DNA of 17,456 nucleotides from Rhodospirillaceae bacterium CCH5-H10 (lineage in GTDB: Bacteria > Pseudomonadota > Alphaproteobacteria > Reyranellales > Reyranellaceae): contig LSKJ01000132.1 in NCBI GenBank assembly GCA_001557035.1, positions 1 to 17,456 on the forward strand, given 5' to 3'. Below the pieces are notes generated by a model, which did no database searches, was not told the origin of the DNA, and worked only from the letters and a program-made list of their open reading frames with translations. Below, one piece after another: positions 1-8,340 of this stretch (the stretch's first letter is position 1; each line of letters opens with the position of its first letter). A program made the translations under genes and the position numbers.

Positions 1-6
1 CCCGCC

Positions 7-165
7 ATGATGCCGCGACGACAGATCCTGACAAGACGGCATGCCCTGGCGGGCCTCCTGCTGCTCGCGTCCCCGCTGCTCACCTCCACGGCGGCGTGGG
101 CATCCGACTGGCCGGAACGCACGATCCGCATGATCGTGCCGTTCGCGGCGCGGCCAGGCGCCTGA
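7..165 (+). pseudogene. N-terminal fragment of a Bug/TctC-family periplasmic solute receptor
   Basis: A 52-residue reading frame starts with two adjacent ATG codons. It carries an export signal with a twin-arginine-like RR, then a long leucine/alanine run ending AAWAS. The mature start DWPERTIRMIVPFAA is the hallmark opening of Bug-family receptors of tripartite tricarboxylate transporters, which continue with a GG(x)xD motif. Here the match stops after PFAA (near position 150) and a stop follows four codons later. Family members are about 320 residues, so roughly 85% is missing. IS630 transposase sequence begins within about 80 bases, so an insertion followed by rearrangement is the likely cause. 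The ligand cannot be inferred. Recognition rests on the signal peptide plus the PERTIRMIVPF signature only. Confidence 0.75.
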
Positions 166-232
166 CCTCCCCGGCGGAGATACCCTCTCTGAGCCTGTCC
201 GCCAGACGGCACAGATCGTTGTATGTCCGGAT

Positions 233-751
233 GTGGGCATCAAAGGCATCAAGACGGCGATCGTGTGGGTTCAGCGCTTCCGCGCGACCGGCAGCGTTGC
301 CGCCTTACGGATGGGCGGCCGGCGGCCCAAGAAGATCGTCGGCGCCCATCGCGAGTGGCTGGTGCGGCGCTGCCAGGGCGGCGACTTCACCCTACGCGGG
401 CTGGTCGCCGAGCTGGCCGGCCGCGGCCTCAAGGTCCGACTACCGGGTGGTCTGGGCCTTGGTGCATGCCGAGAAGCTGACGCACAAAAAAAGACGCTGG
501 TTGCCAGCGAGCGCGATCGCCCGGACGTAGCCCGCCGGCGCCGGCAATGGCGGGGCTATCAGAACCGCATCGACCCTTCTCGCCTGGTGTTCATCGACGA
601 GACCTGGACCAAGACAAATATGGCACCCCTGCGGGGATGGGCTCCGCGCGGCCAGCGCCTCGAGGCCAAGGTGCCGCACGGCCGCTGGAAGACCATGACC
701 TTCCTCGCCGCCTTGCGCCACGACCGGCTCGATGCCTGTCCCTGCCGATAA
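233..751 (+). pseudogene. IS630-family transposase, frameshifted and 3'-truncated
   Basis: The helix-turn-helix end (AIVWVQRFRATGSVAALRMG) and the later block VFIDETWTKTNMAPLRGWAP are characteristic of IS630/Tc1-mariner-type transposases. The D of FIDET would be the first catalytic acid of the DDE triad. The protein is broken. Residues matching DYRVVWALVHAEKLTHKK lie in another frame between about 435 and 490. One extra C near 433-436 and two extra A in the A run at 485-491 would explain the shift out and back. Family homology ends near 733 (ALRHDRLDA), so the remaining DDE residues are lost, and the start is also degraded before about 240. The element cannot transpose by itself. I did not find its terminal inverted repeats. 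Confidence 0.85.
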
Positions 752-909
752 CTACATCCGACAATACTGATGATGAAGTCCGCCGAGAATCGACCGCATG
801 ACGACCTGACCGCACCGCTGCACGGACTAACCGGAGAACGTTGGATCTGGGTTGCACCTCTAGGTCCCAATAAACTCAAGCCGCCAGGCGCGCTTGGAAG
901 CCACCATCT

Positions 910-1071
910 CTAGTTCGCAAAGCGCCGCTCGCTGGCCGCGAACGTACATAATTCCTGCGCCAGTTCTGGATCGCGAATGGACTCGGTAAAGAATGGCCAA
1001 AACGCCTGCTGCTCCTCGTCAGAACGAAGCCAAATTGTGGATTTGCTCAGCTGCTTGAAGGTATCTTCATG
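910..1071 (-). pseudogene. 3' end of an unrecognised minus-strand gene
   Basis: About 52 residues with protein-like composition end at a stop at 910-912 (…DPELAQELCTFAASERRFAN). The frame stays open further upstream, to 1257, but there it overlaps sequence that reads on the plus strand as an IS1380-type transposase tail. The genuine part is therefore probably only the segment before about 1070. It is rich in acidic and aromatic residues (WLRSDEEQQAFWPFFTESI) and suggests a helical C-terminus. I do not recognise the family. Its upstream part is missing, which fits truncation by the neighbouring insertion element. The reading frame could be fortuitous. Confidence 0.3.
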
Positions 1072-1227
1072 CGGACCCTCCGGGCCCACACCTATCACGT
1101 CGCCAAGGTCGTGCGCCACGCCCGCTATGCCGTCTTCCAGATGGCCGAGGTCGCGGTGCCGAGAGAACTGTTCGAGAAAATACTGCGGCTGATCGACGGG
1201 CTGCGAAGACGACCAGCTCCGGCGTAG
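1069..1227 (+). pseudogene. C-terminal remnant of an IS1380-family-like transposase
   Basis: In this frame the sequence reads VAKVVRHARYAVFQMAEVAVPRELFEKILRLIDGLRRR and then a stop. This resembles the C-terminal tail of IS1380-family transposases, which typically has VVRHAR…FQLAEVAV…F..IL..I..LR. Only about 40-50 of the usual 420-460 residues remain, and the catalytic DDE domain is absent. It is a dead remnant lying between two other broken genes. The family call is from memory of the motif and could not be checked by alignment. Confidence 0.55.
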
Positions 1228-1431
1228 GACTGAACGGGGCGGATCCGTCGTCACCACGGGAGGAGTGCGTCTGAATGACGAGGGAAAGGGCCAAATCGAT
1301 GGATCAAAGCTCGTTTTGGACGGTGGACGCGGCGGGGGCGCCGGGAAAACCGCACAGGCCGCTCATGGCTTCCCCGGAACCAGGAAGATTGCTAGCTTTC
1401 GCCCCATTCTTGGGGTTCATCTGGAGAATGT

Positions 1432-1682
1432 CGGCTGGCACGGGCTACAAGGGCCAGGACCACCTGGTGGGCGACTTGTTCGGCAAGGAGATCGCCCAAA
1501 AAATCGGCCCGGTCTGGGGCTTCGACGCGCGCTCGCAGGAACTCAACAATATGTGGGTGCCGACCGCCCAGCCCGGTCTCTGGTTCACCGGCGGCTCCTT
1601 CGCGCAGTGCCGGATGTACTCGAAGTACCTTGCGTTGCAGATCAAGGCGCAGGACGTTGGTCTAGGTGCTATGGGAGGATAG
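1432..1682 (+). pseudogene. C-terminal fragment of a flavin-containing monooxygenase
   Basis: The frame reads GTGYKGQDHLVGDLF, then GPVWGFDAR, NNMWVPTAQPGLWFTGGSFA and QCRMYSKYLALQIKAQ. This is the usual C-terminal end of class B flavoprotein (FMO-like) monooxygenases, where an ATGYK-type motif precedes the last FAD-contacting strand and PG(L/I)WFTGG…R.YSKYLALQIKA closes the protein. The canonical (V/L)ATGY has become MSAGTGY, so homology seems to begin near 1435. The frame is open from 1275, but the upstream residues do not look like the family. Both Rossmann dinucleotide-binding domains are missing, so the fragment cannot be an active enzyme. It ends eight bases before the efflux adaptor start. 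Confidence 0.75.
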
Positions 1683-1689
1683 GGGGTCG

Positions 1690-2850
1690 ATGATCGCGCG
1701 AACCTGGGTTGGGCGCATTGTTGCAGCCTGTGTGGTCGCCGCTGTCATCGGCGCTGGCGTATTCTGGTGGACCCGGCCGGCATCTAAGCCGGCGACGGCC
1801 GCCGCCCCGCCGCCACCCGAGGTGGGCATCGTCCAGCTCACCGCCGCCGACGTTCCCCTGCCGCTGCAATTCGCTGGCCGGGTCGCCGGCTTCCGAGCCG
1901 TCGAGATCCGCTCGCAGGTGAGCGGCATCCTGCTGAAGCGCGGGTATAACGAAGGCGCCGTTGTCAACGTGGGCGACGTGCTGTTCCGCATCGATCCCCG
2001 GTCATACGAGGCCACTCTCTCGCGGGCGCAGGCCCAGGCCGCACAGGCCAGGGCCGCGCTCACGCAGACCGAAGAGAATTATAAGCGTGTTGAAGGCCTC
2101 GTAGCGCAGAAGGTGTCGGCGCAGAAATCGCTCGAGGATGCGATCGCCGCGCGCGACCAGGCACGCGCCGCGATACAGTCGACCCAGGCGGATGTCCAGA
2201 CCGCCACGCTCAACGTCGAATACACGGTGATCAAGGCGCCGGTCACGGGTCCAACCAGCATCACCTCGCCGCCCGAGGGAACACTCGTGCAGGCCCAGCA
2301 AACGCTGCTGACCACGATCACCCAGCTCGATCCGGCCTATGTGAACTTCACCTTCACCGACAGCGAGATGCGCGCCCTCGACGAAATCAGCAAGTCGCGC
2401 GAGAAGCAGCTCGACTCCGATGACGTGAAGGTCGAGCTGCAGTTCGGCGATGGCGCCGTCTATCCCCAGCTCGGCAAGGTCGACACGCGCTCGCGCACCG
2501 TCGATCCCCGTACCGGTACGATCCTGATCCGCGCGGTGTTCCCGAACCATGAGGGCGGCCTACTGCCGGGGCAATTCGTCAGGGTGAACGTGACCGGCAT
2601 CACCATGCCCGACGCCATCGTGGTGCCGAAGGCCGCGATTTCGCAGGGCCCGCTCGGCGCCTTCGTCTATGTCGTCGAAGCCGACAACGTCGCGCGCGCG
2701 CGGCAGGTCCGGCTGGCCCGCGAGCTGGTTAATGGCTGGATCGTGCGCAAGGGCCTGAGCACGGGCGACCGCATCGTCGTTGACGGCGTCATGCGCGTCA
2801 GGCCGGGAAATGCCGTCCGGCCGGTGCCCATGGCGCCGCCGCCGAAATGA
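1690..2850 (+). CDS. RND efflux membrane-fusion (periplasmic adaptor) protein, AcrA/MexA type
   Basis: The 386-residue adaptor of a tripartite RND pump bridges the inner-membrane transporter and an outer-membrane channel. Residues 9-27 form an uncleaved-looking hydrophobic anchor, followed by a proline/alanine-rich linker. A barrel-sandwich (lipoyl-like) half begins at about residue 60 ([11 protein letters not shown]…[19 protein letters not shown]). An alanine/glutamine-rich alpha-helical coiled-coil hairpin spans about 100-165, then the second lipoyl half ([11 protein letters not shown]), beta-barrel and membrane-proximal domains follow. Length is normal for the family. I chose the ATG at 1690 because GGAGG lies at 1674-1678 and AGGGGG at 1681-1686. 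A GTG at 1666 is in frame but precedes both. Its stop overlaps the pump start by four bases (ATGA), so the two are translationally coupled. No signal peptidase II lipobox is seen, unlike classical AcrA. Confidence 0.93.
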   Translation: MIARTWVGRIVAACVVAAVIGAGVFWWTRPASKPATAAAPPPPEVGIVQLTAADVPLPLQFAGRVAGFRAVEIRSQVSGILLKRGYNEGAVVNVGDVLFRIDPRSYEATLSRAQAQAAQARAALTQTEENYKRVEGLVAQKVSAQKSLEDAIAARDQARAAIQSTQADVQTATLNVEYTVIKAPVTGPTSITSPPEGTLVQAQQTLLTTITQLDPAYVNFTFTDSEMRALDEISKSREKQLDSDDVKVELQFGDGAVYPQLGKVDTRSRTVDPRTGTILIRAVFPNHEGGLLPGQFVRVNVTGITMPDAIVVPKAAISQGPLGAFVYVVEADNVARARQVRLARELVNGWIVRKGLSTGDRIVVDGVMRVRPGNAVRPVPMAPPPK

Positions 2851-5800
2851 TTTCCAAGTTCTTCATCGACCGGCCGGTGTTCGCGTCGGTCCTGTCGATC
2901 GTGATCATCCTGGCGGGCCTGGTGGCGATGCGGGTCCTGCCGATCTCGCAGTACCCCCAGATCGTGCCGCCCGAAGTCGTGATTTCGGCGACCTATCCCG
3001 GCGCCACGGCCGAGACCATTGCCGCCACCGTTGCGGCGCCCCTCGAGCAGCAGATCAACGGCGTCGAGCGCATGATCTACATGCAGTCGACCTCGACCGG
3101 CTCCGGCACGATGAACCTCACGGTGACCTTCGAGATCGGCACCAATCCCGACCAGAACGCCATCAACGTCAACAACCGCGTGCAGCGCGCCTTGCCGTTG
3201 CTGCCGGGAGAAGTCAGCCGCCAGGGCCTGGTCGTGCAGAAGCGCTCGACGTCGATCCTGCAGGTCCTGACCATGTCCTCGCCGGAGGGCCGCTACGACA
3301 CGATCTACATCAGCAACTACGCGTTGGTGAACGTGCTGGATGAAATCCGGCGCCTGCCGGGCGTCGGCGATGCGTCGCTGTTCGGCGCCTCGGACTACTC
3401 GATGCGCATCTGGCTCCGGCCCGATAAGGTCGCCCAGTACAATCTCACCCCCGCCGACATTGCCGCCGTCGTGCGCGAACAGAACGCCCAGTTCGCCGCC
3501 GGCCGTTTCGGCGAGGAGCCGATGAACAGGCCTCAGGTCTTCACCTATTCGGTGACGACTCCACCCAGGCTGGTCGACCGCACGCAGTTCGAAGAAATCA
3601 TCATCCGGTCGGAGGAGAATGGTGGCGCACTCAGGCTGAAGGACGTCGCCCGCGTCGAGCTGGGTGCGCTTCTCTATGGCTTTTCCGGCACTTTCAACGG
3701 CTCGCCGGCCGTCCCCATTGCCGTCTACCTGCAGCCCGGCGCCAACGCGCTGCAGGTCGCAGCCTCGGTCAAGGAGACGATGGAGCGCATCTCGAAGCGC
3801 TTCCCGGTGGGCCTGCGCTACGACATTCCCTTCGACACCACGCGCTTTGTCGAGGTCTCCATCCAGGAAGTCGCCATCACCTTCGTCGAGGCGATCCTGC
3901 TCGTGGTTCTGGTGGTCTTCCTGTTCCTGCAGAACGTCCGGGCGATGCTCATCCCGGTCCTGGCCATCCCGGTGTCGATCATCGGGACTTTCGCGGGCAT
4001 GTACCTGCTGGGCTTCTCGATCAACCTGCTGACGCTGTTCGGCCTGGTGCTGGCGATCGGCATCGTGGTCGACGACGCCATCGTGGTGCTGGAGAACGTC
4101 GAGCGCATCATGTCGACGCAAGGCAAGTCGCCGCGCGAGGCGGCACTGCAGGCCATGCAGGAGGTCACGGGACCGGTGGTCGCGATCGTGCTGGTCCTCT
4201 GCGCGGTGTTCATCCCGGTGTCATTCCTGGGCGGCCTGGCAGGCGAACTCTATCGCCAGTTCGCCGTCACCATCGCGGTTTCGGTGGTGATCTCGGGAAT
4301 CGTGGCGCTGACACTGACGCCGGCGCTCGCGGCGCTGATCCTGAAGCCGGTGCACGGCGAACCCAGGGCCTTCTTCCGCTATTTCAATCGCGGTTTCGGC
4401 TGGTTGACGGAGCGCTACACCGGCGGCGTGAGCTTCCTGCTGAAGCGTACGGCGGTCGGCGTCGCGGGCTTCGTCATCGTGCTGGGGCTTGTCTTCGTCC
4501 TGTTCCAGCGCATCCCCGGGAGTCTCGTGCCGGCCGAGGACCAGGGCTATGTCTTCGTCGTGACGGTGCTGCCGCCGGCCGCTGCGATCGCGCGCACGCG
4601 CGAGGTGACGGCCAAGGCCACCGAGGCGCTGCGCAAGAACCCGGCGGTCGCCAACGTCGTCACTTTCTCGGGCTTCGATCTCCTGTCGCGGGCGCTGAAA
4701 TCCAATTCCGGCATCTCGTTCGTGACGCTGAAGGACTGGTCGCAGCGCAAGGACCCGGCCCAGGATGCGCGCAACGTGGCGCCGGCGATCGGCGCCATCA
4801 ACGCCAACTTCCGCGACGGCGTGGTGATCGGCTTCAATCCGCCGCCGATCCAGGGCATCAGCGTCACCGGCGGTTTCGAGATGTTCCTGCAGGATCGGTC
4901 CGGCGGGCCGCTGAGCGGGCTGTCGGAAGCGGTGAACAAGGTCGTGGCCGCGGCCAACCAGCGGCCCGAGCTGCGGGGCGTGTCCACCACCTTCACGACC
5001 GCGGTGCCGCAGTATCGCACCGATGTCGATCGCGAGAAGGCGAGGGCGCTGGGCATCCCGATCAACACCATCTTCGAGACGATGCAGAGTTCGTTCGGCA
5101 GCCTCTACGTCAATGACTTCTCGCTGTTCGGCCGCACCTACCGAGTCAGCCTCTCGTCCGAGGCGGAATTCCGAGAGAAGCCTGACGACCTGCGCCATGT
5201 CTTCGTGCGCGCCGAGGGCGGTGCCATGGTTCCGCTCAACGAGCTGGTGACCTTCACCCGCATCCTCGGTCCCGACACGGTCGATCGGTTCAACATCTTC
5301 CCGGCCGCCAAAGTCATCGGCAGCCCGGCGTCGGGCTATTCGTCGGGGCAGGCTATCACGGCTATGCAGCAGGTCGTGGCCACGACACTCTCCAACGACT
5401 ACAGCATCGGCTGGACCGGAGCGGCTTACCAGGAGTTGGCGACGGCGGGCACGGGGTCGCTGGGCTTCGTCTTCGGCCTCGTCATGGTGTTTCTCATCCT
5501 GGCGGCGCAGTACGAGCGCTGGTCGCTGCCGCTCGCCGTGCTCACCGCGGTGCCGTTCGCCGTCCTGGGCGCCCTGGTCGCCATCTGGTTGCGTGGCCTC
5601 GAGAACGACGTCTATTTCCAGATCGGGCTGGTGACGCTGATCGGTCTTGCCGCGAAGAACGCCATCCTGATTGTCGAATTCGCCTCGCAGCGCCATCGAC
5701 AGGGGCTGCCGGTCTACGAGGCCGCCATGGAGGCAGCGAGGCTGCGCTTCCGGCCCATCATCATGACCTCGCTGGCCTTCATCCTGGGCGTGATGCCGCT

Positions 5801-5963
5801 GGCCATCAGCAGCGGTGCCGGCTCCGCCAGCCGCCACTCGATCGGTACGGGCGTCATCGGCGGCATGATTGCAGCGACCGCCGTCGCCATCCTGTTCGTG
5901 CCGCTGTTCTTTCGGCTGCTGACGCGGGACAAGGCCAAGAATTCCGGCAGCGACAGCCCCTGA
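2847..5963 (+). CDS. RND multidrug efflux permease, HAE1 (AcrB/MexB) type
   Basis: This 1038-residue inner-membrane transporter is full length for the AcrB/MexB family. It exports hydrophobic or amphiphilic compounds in exchange for protons. The N-terminus [20 protein letters not shown] is the canonical first helix. Proton-relay residues are conserved: D409 and D410 in [16 protein letters not shown] (TM4) and K937 in [14 protein letters not shown] (TM10). Two large periplasmic loops (about 30-340 and 560-870) and twelve predicted membrane segments fit the fold. It is co-transcribed with the adaptor through a four-base overlap. No TolC-type outer-membrane factor and no TetR/MarR regulator adjoin it, so it must borrow a channel encoded elsewhere. 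The family is certain and the substrate is unknown; solvent or hydrophobic acid export is only a guess from the catabolic neighbours. Confidence 0.96.
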   Translation: MISKFFIDRPVFASVLSIVIILAGLVAMRVLPISQYPQIVPPEVVISATYPGATAETIAATVAAPLEQQINGVERMIYMQSTSTGSGTMNLTVTFEIGTNPDQNAINVNNRVQRALPLLPGEVSRQGLVVQKRSTSILQVLTMSSPEGRYDTIYISNYALVNVLDEIRRLPGVGDASLFGASDYSMRIWLRPDKVAQYNLTPADIAAVVREQNAQFAAGRFGEEPMNRPQVFTYSVTTPPRLVDRTQFEEIIIRSEENGGALRLKDVARVELGALLYGFSGTFNGSPAVPIAVYLQPGANALQVAASVKETMERISKRFPVGLRYDIPFDTTRFVEVSIQEVAITFVEAILLVVLVVFLFLQNVRAMLIPVLAIPVSIIGTFAGMYLLGFSINLLTLFGLVLAIGIVVDDAIVVLENVERIMSTQGKSPREAALQAMQEVTGPVVAIVLVLCAVFIPVSFLGGLAGELYRQFAVTIAVSVVISGIVALTLTPALAALILKPVHGEPRAFFRYFNRGFGWLTERYTGGVSFLLKRTAVGVAGFVIVLGLVFVLFQRIPGSLVPAEDQGYVFVVTVLPPAAAIARTREVTAKATEALRKNPAVANVVTFSGFDLLSRALKSNSGISFVTLKDWSQRKDPAQDARNVAPAIGAINANFRDGVVIGFNPPPIQGISVTGGFEMFLQDRSGGPLSGLSEAVNKVVAAANQRPELRGVSTTFTTAVPQYRTDVDREKARALGIPINTIFETMQSSFGSLYVNDFSLFGRTYRVSLSSEAEFREKPDDLRHVFVRAEGGAMVPLNELVTFTRILGPDTVDRFNIFPAAKVIGSPASGYSSGQAITAMQQVVATTLSNDYSIGWTGAAYQELATAGTGSLGFVFGLVMVFLILAAQYERWSLPLAVLTAVPFAVLGALVAIWLRGLENDVYFQIGLVTLIGLAAKNAILIVEFASQRHRQGLPVYEAAMEAARLRFRPIIMTSLAFILGVMPLAISSGAGSASRHSIGTGVIGGMIAATAVAILFVPLFFRLLTRDKAKNSGSDSP

Positions 5964-6133
5964 GGGCTGCTCAGATCTTGTCGATCACGGCGGCCCTGAA
6001 GCGGCGCATCTCGGCTTAAGCAGGTGTTGCAAGGCAACGGACGGGCCGCATGTGCAGCTTGGGGAGCTGCTGCTGCCCGCCCCCCACGCGCTATGTAATT
6101 GCGGCCAGTGCGGCCCGGAACCGGGCGAAGGCA

Positions 6134-6316
6134 TTTAATGACTTTCGATTTCGGCTTCTCGACCAGCTGGTCCTCTGGCGTACCAGCCAAAAGCGAGCGC
6201 CCGTAGCTCGCCGTGTATTTGTTTAACGGAATCATGAGGTCCGCCGCTTCAATTTGTCGGAACGGAATCATTTTTCTAAGAACCCAAAACACGGCCATGG
6301 GGACATGCCTGTTAAG
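6134..6316 (-). pseudogene. Remnant of a RepB/ParB-type partition protein C-terminal domain
   Basis: On the minus strand about 60 residues read LNRHVPMAVFWVLRKMIPFR, then QIEAADLMIPLNKYTASYGR and SLLAGTPEDQLVEKPKSKVI. This pattern (VLRKMxPxRQIEAAELMI…NNYT..YA.SLLAATP..QLV) is what I know from the C-terminal domain of RepB-like ParB-family proteins on rhizobial replicons and mobile elements. The N-terminal CTP-binding and helix-turn-helix domains are missing. The frame runs on into sequence antisense to the end of the RND pump, so it is not a gene in that direction. It is the main content of the stretch 5964-6436. The rest of that stretch shows no gene I can support. Confidence 0.6.
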
Positions 6317-6438
6317 GCCCCACGACGCGGCGGCAACGTGCGGTGGTTAACGACTAAGCCTGAGGCGCTCTGCTTCCCGTTGGTGCCGCCGATTGACACG
6401 CGAGGACGTAGGCATGCCCCACTCGGTCGGAGCTCGGT

Positions 6439-8076
6439 TCAATAGATAAGCTTCCGGTAGCCCTCCGCAGCGACGGCGTCACAGTACTGGCGATATGCAG
6501 GGTGTCCACCGCTGTAGCGCATGATCCGAGGCTTCTGTTTGCCTTCTACGTTCCGGTTGACGCCTGTCATCCAGGAGCCGACTTCATTCATCAGCTGACC
6601 TTGGCCGAGCGCTAGGACGTGACTAGTCCATTCGTTGACGGCGGACGGCGTGGCCTCGATGCGCTTCAGTCCTCGCTCGGTCGCAAACCGGATCACGCCG
6701 GTGACCCACTCGACACTGTATTCCGCGGTGCGCGTGTAATTGCTGAGGCCGGCGTGCGGACCCATCGCCATTAGGAAATTCGGAAACCCTGACACGAAGA
6801 CGCCGAGATAAGTCTGCGGCCCGTCCTTCCACGCCTCCTTGAGCCGCACGTTATCGACGCCGCTGATATCGATCCGGTCGAAGGCACCGGTAATGGCATC
6901 AAAGCCAGTCGCGTAGATGATGATGTCGAACTCGCGCTCGCGCTCCGACGTCCGGATGCCGCGCGGGGTGATGCGTTCTATCGGCGTCTCGTTGACGTCG
7001 ACCAGCTCGACGTTCGGCTGGTTGTAGACATCGTAATAGCCGCTTTCGAGGGGGATCCGGCGCATCCCGAAGCCGTGGTTTTTAGGGATCAGCTTCTCGG
7101 CGACGACAGGATCGTTCACCCGTTCGCGGATCTTGCGAGCGGCAAACTCGGACGCGAGCGCGTTAGCCTCGCGGTCGATGAGCATGTCGCTGAAATTCCC
7201 CTGCCATTGGCCGAAACCCGGCGTACGGTATAGTTTTTCCCAGAAGGCTTCGCGGTCCTCGGGTGTGACCTCTAGCGTCTTGCGCGGATCCGGGCCGTGG
7301 ACGTAGCAACTCGGCGTCTCGCGGCAGCGCGCCAGAATCTCGGGGTACCGGGCGCGGATGTCGCGCATCTCCTCCGGGGTGATCTTGCTGTTGTTCAGCG
7401 GAAAGCACCAGTTCGGGGTGCGCTGAAACACGGTCAGGTGACCGACCGTCTTGGCGATCGTCTGGATCGTCTGCACCGCGGTTGCACCGGTGCCGATGAT
7501 GCCGACCCGCTTGCCGGCGAACTCAATGCCGTCCTTCGGCCAGCGTTGGGTGTGGCACGACTGGCCCGTGAAGCTGTCGATGCCGGGAATTGTCGGCATC
7601 ACGGCCGCCGAGAGAACGCCGATCGCGGTGACGAGAAAGCGCGTCGAATGGCGCGCGCCACTCTCCAGCACAAGCTCCCAGCTGCTTGTCTCCTCGCGCC
7701 AGTGCGCGGCGACGACGCGGCTGTTGAATTGGATGTCGCGCCGCAGCTCGAATTTGTCGGCGACATAGTTGAGGTAGCGCTCGGTGTGGGGTTGGGCCGA
7801 AAAGTGCTCTTCCCACTCCCATTCCTCGAGAAGCTCCTTCGAAAACGAGTAGCCGTACGTCCAGCTTTCTGAGTCGAAGCGCGCGCCCGGATAGCGATTC
7901 CAATACCAGGTGCCGCCGACCGCGCTGCCCGTTTCGAAGGCCCGAACCCGCAAGCCGAGTTCGCGCAACCTGTAAAGTTGATAGAGACCGGCGACGCCAG
8001 CGCCGATGACGACCGCGTCGAACTCTAGGCGGTTGCCCGTTTGTGTCTCCTGCCGGACCGCTTGCACTGTATCCAC
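6439..8076 (-). CDS. Baeyer-Villiger-type flavin monooxygenase (cyclohexanone monooxygenase-like)
   Basis: A 545-residue class B flavoprotein. Such enzymes use FAD, NADPH and O2 to insert an oxygen next to a ketone carbonyl, giving an ester or lactone. The FAD-binding Rossmann motif GAGVAG is at 25-30. [21 protein letters not shown] at 54-74 is typical of cyclohexanone-monooxygenase relatives. The Baeyer-Villiger fingerprint FTGQSCHTQRWP is at 169-180 (F-x-G-x3-H-x3-W-P). The NADP Rossmann motif GTGATA is at 195-200, and a late IIYATGFDA follows. The conserved segment RRIPLESGYYDVYNQPNVEL is also present. Start: GTG at 8076 with a strong AAGGAGG five bases upstream. It is divergent from the acyl-CoA synthetase pseudogene across an AT-rich region. 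The ketone substrate cannot be deduced. Family assignment is firm, Baeyer-Villiger rather than plain hydroxylase activity is likely. Confidence 0.92.
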   Translation of the reverse strand: MDTVQAVRQETQTGNRLEFDAVVIGAGVAGLYQLYRLRELGLRVRAFETGSAVGGTWYWNRYPGARFDSESWTYGYSFSKELLEEWEWEEHFSAQPHTERYLNYVADKFELRRDIQFNSRVVAAHWREETSSWELVLESGARHSTRFLVTAIGVLSAAVMPTIPGIDSFTGQSCHTQRWPKDGIEFAGKRVGIIGTGATAVQTIQTIAKTVGHLTVFQRTPNWCFPLNNSKITPEEMRDIRARYPEILARCRETPSCYVHGPDPRKTLEVTPEDREAFWEKLYRTPGFGQWQGNFSDMLIDREANALASEFAARKIRERVNDPVVAEKLIPKNHGFGMRRIPLESGYYDVYNQPNVELVDVNETPIERITPRGIRTSEREREFDIIIYATGFDAITGAFDRIDISGVDNVRLKEAWKDGPQTYLGVFVSGFPNFLMAMGPHAGLSNYTRTAEYSVEWVTGVIRFATERGLKRIEATPSAVNEWTSHVLALGQGQLMNEVGSWMTGVNRNVEGKQKPRIMRYSGGHPAYRQYCDAVAAEGYRKLIY

Positions 8077-8081
8077 GCTGT

Positions 8082-8088
8082 CCTCCTT
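8082..8088 (-). promoter_or_regulatory. Strong Shine-Dalgarno that fixes the GTG start of the monooxygenase
   Basis: AAGGAGG on the minus strand lies five bases before the GTG at 8076-8074. It supports this non-ATG start over any downstream start. Confidence 0.75.
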
Positions 8089-8146
8089 TTTCTGTCACGA
8101 TCCGTGAGGTCGCCAGGAGCAATGCTGCCTCATCACAAATCTAGGC

Positions 8147-8203
8147 TTCTATTGTTGTCATTGCTTATTTTCTATCATATATTAGAATAGAATGTGAATA
8201 GAA
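8147..8203. promoter_or_regulatory. AT-rich control region with repeated TTCTAT/ATAGAA half-sites
   Basis: Between the monooxygenase (minus) and the acyl-CoA synthetase remnant (plus), TTCTAT occurs at 8147-8152 and 8170-8175. Its complement ATAGAA occurs at 8187-8192 and 8198-8203. The inner pair is an inverted repeat with an 11-base spacer. GAATAGAA also repeats directly at 8185 and 8196, 11 bases apart, so on one helical face. The stretch is far more AT-rich than its neighbours and lies about 70-130 bases upstream of the monooxygenase start. This arrangement suits an operator for a dimeric regulator, but no regulator gene is in the window. Promoter boxes are not clear enough to place. Confidence 0.4.
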
Positions 8204-8340
8204 CTATAGTCTAGCCTGATATTTCGAGAAAATACCAAAGGCTGCGGAGTGAGGATTCTGGATCTCTTGCCCGCGCGAGCTGATTCCAATCGTTGAACCA
8301 TGAAGAGGCGTGTGACGCACGAACTGGCACTGGCCACACA

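Noticed and set aside
1265..1435. Plus-strand frame with DGSKLVLDGGRGG, similar to an SDR C-terminus
   Set aside because: A few residues only; not enough to separate a remnant from chance.
2667..4121. Long minus-strand open frame opposite the RND genes (also 4221-5837)
   Set aside because: Histidine/arginine/aspartate-rich antisense shadow of GC-rich coding sequence; the plus strand encodes a complete AcrA/AcrB pair.
5971..6015. Minus-strand 14-codon frame AEMRRFRAAVIDKI ending in a stop, possible C-terminus of a lost gene
   Set aside because: Too short, with an in-frame stop immediately upstream; no family can be assigned.
6026..6070. Two small hairpins downstream of the RND operon (GTTGC-AAG-GCAAC at 6026-6038; GCAGCT-TGGGG-AGCTGC at 6054-6070) as a terminator
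   Set aside because: Stems are only 5-6 bp and neither is followed by a T run, so a Rho-independent terminator is not supported.
6224..6271. Direct repeat AACGGAATCAT within the partition-protein remnant
   Set aside because: Both copies encode Met-Ile-Pro codons in the same frame, so the repeat is explained by the former coding sequence.
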